A stretch of 25,740 nt of DNA, from the NCBI RefSeq assembly GCF_001039355.2, contig NW_019775862.1, positions 1 to 25,740 on the forward strand, written 5' to 3'. This stretch comes from Lingula anatina (taxonomy: Eukaryota > Brachiopoda > Lingulata > Lingulida > Lingulidae). The notes beneath the pieces are model-generated. The model saw nothing but the letters and a program-made list of their open reading frames with translations. It made no database searches and was not told where the DNA came from. The position numbers and the translations under genes are program-made. Positions 1 through 9,672 of the stretch are shown here, piece after piece (the first letter of the stretch is position 1; the number at the start of each line of letters is the position of its first letter).

Positions 1-136
1 GGTTGACCTATTGTTAATTCCTTACCAAAAAACGGGAAATTAACTTAAAGTTTCCAGATTTTTTTTCACACCACAGAGATCTAATATAACGCTCACTGTT
101 TGCATTCAGAATTCACCTCAGTGACCATGTACTCAC

Positions 137-325
137 TATAACAGGAAGGCACCGTGGCATTAGGAAACCACACACCGCTGGGACCACACACGTATCTGGT
201 GGGCGGGGCCTCCAGGAACTCATAGCCCTCGTCACAGTGTGCTGTGCATGCGTAACCGTGCGCCCACGCGAAGCACGTTAGGTGACCATTGATTGGATCA
301 GCGAGTTTAGGACAGGCAGCTGGCC
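137..325 (-). CDS. Astacin gene exon 16: sushi (CCP) domain 2, last exon in window
   Basis: 189-nt phase 1-1 exon, the same length as sushi 1. Pattern [14 protein letters not shown] ... [14 protein letters not shown] ... [11 protein letters not shown] ... PSCY. A GTGAGT donor follows, so further exons lie left of the window. Confidence 0.93.
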
Positions 326-3300
326 CTGGAAAGTGGGGCAGATCTGTTTTAATTGATGGGCCGTGATTGTCTCAATAAATAAATAAATAAATAAATAAAT
401 AAGTAAATAAATAAATAATGGATAAAACTGAAAACTAAAATTTGTCAAAATAACTATGATGACAATTTAAAAAGAAATACTGAAATGAAAATAAAATAAA
501 TAAATCAGATTTTCCAGTTCATAATAAACACTATTTTAACACCTTTTATAAATAAAATTGGGAGTTTCAGTCGCCAAAAAAGTTCCAGGTGTATTTATTC
601 TCCACCAGAAATTTTCTTTTTCACTAGTGAAGCTGATCAATCAAATAACACCAAACAAACACAACACAAACACAATTGGTGTCACAATTTGGCCACTTAC
701 GTGTTACACTGACAGTAAACCTGCAGATGGCGTAATTGTCGCTATCGTCAGTGGCAAGATACGTCACAGTCGTGGTGCCGAAGGGGAACATTTTCCCTTC
801 CGGTGACGTCACACGCACTGTGACGTTACCAGAGTTGTCTGACGCCACCGGGTCGGCGTAGTTGACAAGGACTCTGAAGACACCCTGGTCGTTGTAGATC
901 GTTCTGGAAGCTGGACAGCCGCTGAATACCGGGTCTTCCACGTCTGAGGAACATGTGACGATAATTTTAAACCATTATTTTAGTAGGCTTTGATTCGAGA
1001 TACAACGGCGGGAATCATATATATAACAAGATAGACATTGAAAAATGTTTAAGACCAAAACTTACTTTTTTTACGTAGACCGCAATCAAATGTTATCGTA
1101 TTTACAAACATGCATACGCTGATTAATTTTCATATCATTTACTAGAATTGCAAAATCATAGGGAAGACGTTACGTTAAAATTGACTGTCATTGTTGTGAG
1201 GACGTACTGTAGTGTCGTCTTTGGTATATTTTCCGTAAGTTCTGTGAAGCAATTTTGACATGTTTTTGCGTATACACAAATAATCCACATTTGATTACAA
1301 ATAATATTTTGAAAACATTTGAATTTATTTATATTTTAACTATAGTTTATTCAATAAATTGCACCCTAAATGTTAAGGTGTTAAAAGGAAATTAAACTAA
1401 ATTAACTCGAGAGTTTAAAACTAAATTATCCTTAACAAATTCTCTAAAAAGCGACTCAACAAATGAAATACAAACTTATTTATAAAATTTTTGCTATAAT
1501 GTTCATTTTTTAATGTTGGAACATACCTTTGACCTGGATGACAAACGCACACGTTGCATTGTTCCCAGCTTCATCAGCAACGACATACTTGACTTGATGG
1601 ATACCTATCGGTAAGTTGGCTATATTTGAGGGAGGACCGCTGATTACGGTGGCTCCCACATTGTCAGTGTATTTGACCTCTTCAAACGTGACCATTGCAA
1701 AGTCTTGGGTGGGAAGGGTTGGGACAGCAATGTTTCTGGAGCACACTGTTATCACTGGAGGTTCTGTGTCTGTAAAATACGGCATGAAAAGTCTGCATAA
1801 GATGTCTGCCTCGAGTTTGTTATACATGTATGTATATGTCTTATTGTATGTATCTTATTTTGGCGTCTTATTGTTTTTGATGTATTAATTTTAATAAAAA
1901 AGAGATAAATAAATAAATACCCTAATACACTGCTTTTGCCCGACTACCGTTTGAACTTTCGCATAACACATATGTAACGATAAGTAATGTTATAAGAAGA
2001 GGGCATCTTAATAATGGTGTCTGATAAAGTTATCTCTAATTTTTGTAAGTATTACCAATTAAAATTCAGCAACAGCATAAGTATATAGATTCTAAAGAAA
2101 CAAGAAAATATACAGAGAGCGCTGCATAACCTAAGTACACATACATATATATTAGCTAGATATCTAATAGTGCTCTTTATATGTATCATTCCAGGTGTCC
2201 ATCATCAGCTAGATTAGTTCAATAAAGTTGAAGATATACATATTTATCTATGACGGACACCAGATTTCCCTTGCCACTGTGTAGATAACCGAGTTAGATT
2301 TTCAGCCATTATTTGTAGAGTCTTCAAAACAAACAGGATGCCCCAACTGCAATGTCCNCATATTTATCTATATATGAACTGCATTATTGTCATTTTTGTA
2401 ATATACAACCTATCATTTTAATATAAACACTCTTTGAAACTAAATACCTCAACTGGCTAACATACCTATACATGTCTTCCCGTCCTTATCCAATGAAAAA
2501 CCGTCTCTGTTGCATCCGCAATTGTAACCACCCGGATGATTAAAACAGAGCTCATTACAGCCACCGGAGTTGGTTTCGCATTCATTTATGTCTGAAATTT
2601 TAAAACGCGGGGATGTAATGTATATTTTTGTAGTGATTTCGCCGTTCCCTTATTCATTTGTTGCGTTTTTCAAATAAACTTTTTTGGTTGTTATTCACGT
2701 ACGATAAAGAGAACATTTATCTGCGTCCTGAAAATAGCATTATAGAAATTCAAAAAATGATATGAAAAGTTACAAGTTCATCCTGAAGGCGTTTTTAGAT
2801 CGAAAAGTAACAATAAATTTATGTAGAGAATCACATTTTTAAAAATATAAAATAACTGTATTGTGTAAAACATCCTATGCGATTCCGTAAACGATTTTCG
2901 TGCATGAACTCTATTTTTGTCAAAATACACGACAAATGCAGCTCTCGAGAACTCCAGTTCTTTCAGTACTACCTTCACATCTTGTGTTCAGGTTTGTCCA
3001 CGCGCCATTGTCCTGGCAAGTCATAGTGGCGTCCCCGATCATATTGAATCCTTGGGGGCAACTTTGTGTGCACACGGAGTCCGGTTGGTAAGAAGGTTTG
3101 TCACAGTCGTTGGAGCCGTAGAGGGGGCTGGGAGGCTGAGGGCAGATATATGGCCGGGGATCTGGATTGTACAAATAGAACAAGATTAATTACTAGTGGG
3201 TGTGGCCCAAAAAAATATGATAAAAGAGTTTAAGAATTACAACTCATGTTCCATAGATGCCGTGTTATTAATAACCGCTTTGAAATTGGAATCGGTAAAT

Positions 3301-3457
3301 ATAGACTAGTTTATTTATTCTACAATAATTCAAGGGGTCATTTAGGGAAAAAGGAAACAAGGCATAATTTGGATTACCATTTCCGTCAATATAAGGGGAA
3401 ATTATGTTGAACGTAATTACCTGTATTGTCGCCAAACAAGTCCAATATACCCAGTGG

Positions 3458-3491
<34 letters not shown>

Positions 3492-4369
3492 GATTTATCA
3501 TATCTAACCTATGTGCTAATCTACAGTTAACAGTCCTACCTATACATGATGTCCGGTTATTGGCCAGAATTTTCCCAGTCGGACATTCGCAGTGGTAGCT
3601 TCCTATTTCGTTGACGCAGATATCAGAACATGAATTCTGTCCGCTAGCACACTCGTCAATGTCTAAAATAAAAATACATACTGAGGTACAGGGTACCATG
3701 TTACCGCAGAACGACACTGGTCTTATTGGGCACATTCAGAACAAGTTGATCCGAGAACTAACGGATCCGCGGATCACATATGGCCCCATCCACTCGAAAG
3801 TGTACCGAGATTTAATTGCCCTGCCCCTGCTTGGACGACACGTGGGAGGCGGGAATCCATTGTCAAATGTGCGCCATATGTGACATGCGAACTAGTTAGT
3901 CCGCGGATCAACCTTTTTGTGAATGCTCTCATCGTATTACTCGTAAACATGGGCTACCATGACAACACACCATGCCATAACTTTTGGTACCATGACAACA
4001 GACCATGCCAAAAGGGTACCATGACAGCTCCTTATGCCAAAATACACAATGCCATATATTATACCCTTGAAATCAACATATGACAAAAATACCATATTTA
4101 AAATTGAAATTCAGAAATCTGGACTTTATTAGTGATGTACATAAAGTCTGCCCGATGGCACACTCCGTCACCCGTCAATATGCAAAATCACAAAAACGCA
4201 CCGTGACATAAGGTTCCATGACAGTAGACAATACACCGTGACATAAAGAAGGGAGATGCCATGGCAACACACCAATGACATGCAAGTAAGGTACCATGAC
4301 ACATTTTTACGTCTAAATATAAGCCTAACAACGGAATTTCATACTCTTGCAATCAATCCATGAATCAAA

Positions 4370-4400
<31 letters not shown>

Positions 4401-4638
4401 GGCCTATGTATAAAACTGAAATTGCGACATTGATCGTTTTATTTATTAATTATTTTTGAGATCATCGACTCACCAGAGCAGGTTCTCTTGTCGTCATTGA
4501 GTTTGAATCCAGTTTTGCAGCTACATCCGGGCTCATATGTGACGTTCTGCTGGTTGCAGTAGTGCTGGCAGCCGTATGTGGCGCAGGTCCAGGTTTCTGG
4601 AAAATTGTTCGGTAAAACAAATAAAATATCTCTTACCA

Positions 4639-4670
<32 letters not shown>

Positions 4671-6928
4671 ATGACTTTGCCAATGATAGCGCGGAGTTGC
4701 GCCTTTCAGAATGATAGTCTAGTTTTACAAAAACAAACAAACAAACAAACAAACAAACAATAAAAAATTACATTTCAAGCATTTCCACCTATAAACATTT
4801 CAAATATTAAATCTAAGTTTCATTTAAATATCGAACTTGAAAATCTACAAATTCTGATAGCAAAAAACAATAAAAAAGCTTACGCCTGCAAGTTTTCCCA
4901 TCTGCTGTGAGATTGTATCCTTGACGACACGTGCACCGGAAGGAGCCCTCTGTGTTCAGACACGTCTGCTGACAGCCGCCATTGTTAACCTGACACTCGT
5001 TAAAATCTGAGTAGACAAAGAAAAAATGGTGAAATGGAGACGGAAAATACGTATTGAAAATGTGTTAAAACGATTGGTTGAAAAATACTGTTAAATACAA
5101 GAGGGCTATTTTTGTCATCATAATAAAATGAGTATACGTATATGTAGCAACCGATAGCCATCAATCGTTTTACTTCAGTTAGTGTTCATAAAAGTCTAAC
5201 TACGGGGCGGGGGAGGTAAAATGTCGATTTTTTTAAACATGGCTGATTGAAAGATATAAGCAGAAATCGGAAGCTTGTTCCTTTAACCACAATTAAATAT
5301 GTTTTGTCCATTTAGTGTGGCCATCAATTATTTCACTTGGTGACAACTCAAAATAAATAGATACATGCAAATTAATAATGTTTAGTTTTGTATTGTAACA
5401 GGAGAAGACACTCACCTCTGCCCTCACAATAATAAAGGAACGCTATCTTCCTCTTGTCAATACTGGTCAACTCGTCGGCGGGGTCAATCTTCTCGCTGGT
5501 CTTGCTCTCTAGTGTTGGCTTTCCATTTTTAGAGAACGCTTTCCTCGAGTAGTGCATCACACTGTGATAATCGTACGGCAACTGTTGTGTGGTACTGCCC
5601 CTTGCTATGTTAAAGTTATGCTGCTTTCCTGAAAGACATGCAGTACAGTAGAAATAATTTTAAGTCAAATTTTTGCTTACAAGTTATTTATACCGTAAAT
5701 GTCATGCACCGTTAAAACATCTTATATATCTTTAAAACCAGGACTTTGAGGATCTCTGGAATGCAATAAAGGAGAAATATGCCAATATGTTTAAAAATAT
5801 TATCATCCTTTGCCCTTTGGAGGAATGGCAGCAGCAACGGCAGAATATTTAGAGAAGTGTTTTTACTCCTTCATTGTTGAAAGGATCTTATTTGTTCGCA
5901 GACCAGTAACATTCATGATGGTGCTGAGGTTAAAGAATTTAAAGCTATGCAAAGTCTTTAAATGTCATGCACCTTTAAAACACCTTAAATGTGTTTAAAA
6001 TCAGGGGTTGAAGCTCCCTGGGATTTATAAAACCTCATAAGTCAACCGATGACTGTCATAACTAACGTAACGTTTCGATTCACCATCTACGACCCTATCA
6101 GTGACCATACAAGGTCTTTTAACAGGTAAAATCATTACGACATCACGTGGTTGTCACGTGATACTAATCCGATGTTTCTACTGGTTCACATGCCCCTACC
6201 TGATTTGACATTCTGAAATAATACCCGGATGTAGGTGTCTCTATCAGGTCGGGACTGCTCGTGCCAGAAGCCAATGGCGTGCATCATTTCATGGATGACG
6301 ATATCTTTGTAGTAACAGCCAGAGTTCTGAAGGTTGATGATTTGTTTTCTTCCTGTTCTGCCAATGGAACTGTAGCACCTGTAGTTAGGGACAAACACTA
6401 TTAGAAAATAGACCAGGTATTTGGATAACAAATCGAGTTCGTTTTTGTTCAGAGGTGATTGTGTCTAATTACTGACTAAACCGCCTTCCAAACGAAGCGT
6501 ATTGCGGATATTCGTTGTAGTTCAGTTCGACCATTTAAACTGAATTTATTTTTGTTTTTGTTTTTTGTTTTTTTTCGAGTTTTTACTTTATCTAATTATT
6601 GGATCCATCGGCACACTCAGTAATGTCGTTATACTTGTATTTTTTTCGGGCACAATCAAGCCTGCCAGTCTATGGCATAAAGCTCCGATAATTCAGTTTG
6701 GTCCTGAGTGTGGGCGATATTGCGGACAACAGAAGGACCATTACTTACCCTTGTTTGGCTGAACTGAAGCTGACGTAAGCGTTCTCATTTGTTCTCGGTA
6801 TAAACCGGATACATGTGAACCGATTGTAATCTGCGATGGCTGCACTAATGGCACTTCTGCCCTTTGAAGCTGTAAACCGAGGGGGAACATATGATGTATA
6901 TGTACTTTTGAGGACATCTAAAAGGGAT

Positions 6929-7012
<84 letters not shown>

Positions 7013-7452
7013 AAACGCAGTGACAAACATGTATACTTGGGCCGGGAACTTGTTCATCAAAATGAATTATGTTTTAATTTTTCTGGATGACATAAAATTT
7101 GAAATCTACTACAATGGAAACAAAGTGTTGCGAAGAATTTCTTAAACATCTAAATATTTTCAAATATCAAAATCAGTTTTACCCGTGAACTCTCGAGAAT
7201 TTTCGAGAACTCTTCTACGTACCCACATTACCCTCGATAACGTACGGCACAACTCCTTTTGTCCATTTCTGATTGAAATTTCTGATGGCATTTCTGGAGC
7301 CCTGCAATAGGAAATAAGCTGTGTACGCAGGGTGCTATTTCTCATTAAGTTATTTGTTACCATCAGTGTTTTCATGTTTTCATCTCATTTCATCTCATCA
7401 TACCGTAAAATATGTATTTTGGGTTCTAAACATATAAACTAATATTATTATT

Positions 7453-7493
<41 letters not shown>

Positions 7494-9625
7494 AAGTGCA
7501 ACACTCACCGTCGGTAAAACAATATCTCCCTCAAAATTATCTGTAAAGAAGAATCACGACGTCAAAATTTATTTATACAGCAAATAAAGCTTATGCCAAA
7601 TCACTGGTACATGTAACTTCTCACAAGTACAGTATGCTTTATTGGGTGTTGTAAGAGCCATTCTTTTGATTTTCAGAAAAAAAAAACACTCGATTTACAT
7701 AATTTGTGGTTTTACACCTTGTGGCGGTCGCCGGGGAAGGTAATGCTAGCTTATTTATTCAGTGGCCACCTTAGCACAGGCATTCAACCTGCTAGTACAT
7801 GCATTTTACCCTCTACCAGGGCGCCAGATATTATAGGCACATTTTCAACCAGTTAGAGGATTGACCATATTTAGCCAGAGACATTATATGTGAATGTCTA
7901 CTGAAAAATCAATATTTGGCCCTGGTAGAGGGTACTAGTATTACACTGTCTGGGTGGATGTATCCGTGTGATGAAGGTCCATGTGAATTAACTGAACACA
8001 GGGAAACATTCAATTTCCGTAACTGACATTTCAGTTTTGCGAGTAAAATGGGAACACACTAAACAAATGAAGTTTATATGACAGTTAAATGATGTTTCCG
8101 GGACATATGTAAATGTAGCTGCAGATATTTCGTAATCAGCATAGAAAAGTTCATTTTCCACTGACATGCATTTCAAAAGTTGACGTTTATCGTACTCACC
8201 TCCATATAACGCTGATAGCCTTTCCTCCTCTGAAAATACGAATGATAAAACATTTAAAACATATTCATGACACAGATAAAAGATATATCCATTAAATACT
8301 AAACAAGAGTCGTATCAAATAATAGTCCTGTTCATTGGGGCGCATTTCAACGACAAGTCCTGATACAGCTGGATAATAAGATAAATCAATTAAATACTTA
8401 AAAAAGAGCCGTATCACATTACAGTCTTGGGCACAGGGTCACATTTCAGCGACTTTGTGCGGGTCAGTGTTCAATACATGAGCCTCTCTCGTGGTGCAAC
8501 AATGACAAGCATGCAAGACTTTGTTAAAAAAATAATAACAGCGAGAGAGCGAGAGAGAGAGAGAGAGTGAGCGGCAAATATTTAGTCTCGTTTGAAACAA
8601 GATAAGTTTCTATTGGAAATTTTAAAAACAGGAGGCACGTGGATGGCGTCTTAAACCAACAGTTACTCAATTAAAATAAACTTCAAAGGATTTATTCTGA
8701 AGTTGACTAAATTTCTGGTTTTAAATAACTGCCAAATTTTGGACTAATATCCATTTGTGACACCAGAGCCAGGTGAAATTTCCTTAGAAATCCCGACAAT
8801 GCCCCCCTCCCCCGTCCACGTTGTCCCCACGTATCTGGCTGACATGGAAAACAGGACTGTCATTTGAGATTTATGTTTGTGACCCCAAGTCCCATTTGTC
8901 GTGACTTGTCAAACAATAGAAAGAAAAAGGACCCTCTGGTTTCTTATTCAGCAGATTGCGTGTTAACGTAGCGGGCAATATCCGGGTCTGTCAGATAGGT
9001 AATTCTCTTACAGGATGCATTTAGAATCTAAAATCTATTTTCGTCCGGAAGTCAGAGGAAATTACTCTATAATCAAATAAACTGACAGAGCTCACAAGCT
9101 TGCTTTTAATATGATAATAATCCAATTGAGCACTAAAATGTTTTACAGTTACAAGCTCTCTACACACTAACGTTATCACATTTATCATTATTATACATGT
9201 ATATAAACCCTACAAAGTCGAGTTACAAAAGGAAGAAAACAACATTATAAAAGTGAAGCAGTAGGCCTATATTAGGTACGAGATATAAAATGAGATAAAT
9301 AGTTTCAATATTGAATGATGAAACGTATACTCGCCTTCTGTGGCTCTTGTGTGTCGCGTTAATTTCTCTTCAACTTCCTGTAAACGATAGAGAGAAATCA
9401 TGATTTAGTTGTCTGACTCTCAGGGTGTAACAGCTGTATAATGACGTAAAAATAGTCACTTCATGTTGCCTGACTCCCAGGGTGTTAGTAAATGTCACAG
9501 GGACATAAAAAATATCAGTTTTTCCTTAGCATTCAGATTTGTCGGAAGAATCTGTTATTATAACTTTATGGATAGTCCGATTTCTACCTAATATCAGTAG
9601 TATTTTTCTACTAATTTTAATTAAA

Positions 9626-9672
<47 letters not shown>

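Larger units (their letters stand above)
8230..9334 (-). other. Astacin intron 2 (GC-AG type)
   Basis: 1.1 kb. Holds the 95-bp degenerate duplication and a GA run. The 8600-9330 part shows nothing recognisable. Confidence 0.75.

Noticed and set aside
6836-7090. ORFs on both strands across the (TA)n(GA)n tract
   Set aside because: Products are YIYIYI and RERERE (or SLSLSL) runs made by the microsatellite. No splice or start evidence.
7442-9670. Regularly spaced short repeats considered as a CRISPR array
   Set aside because: They are simple trinucleotide microsatellites without spacers, in a eukaryotic intron.
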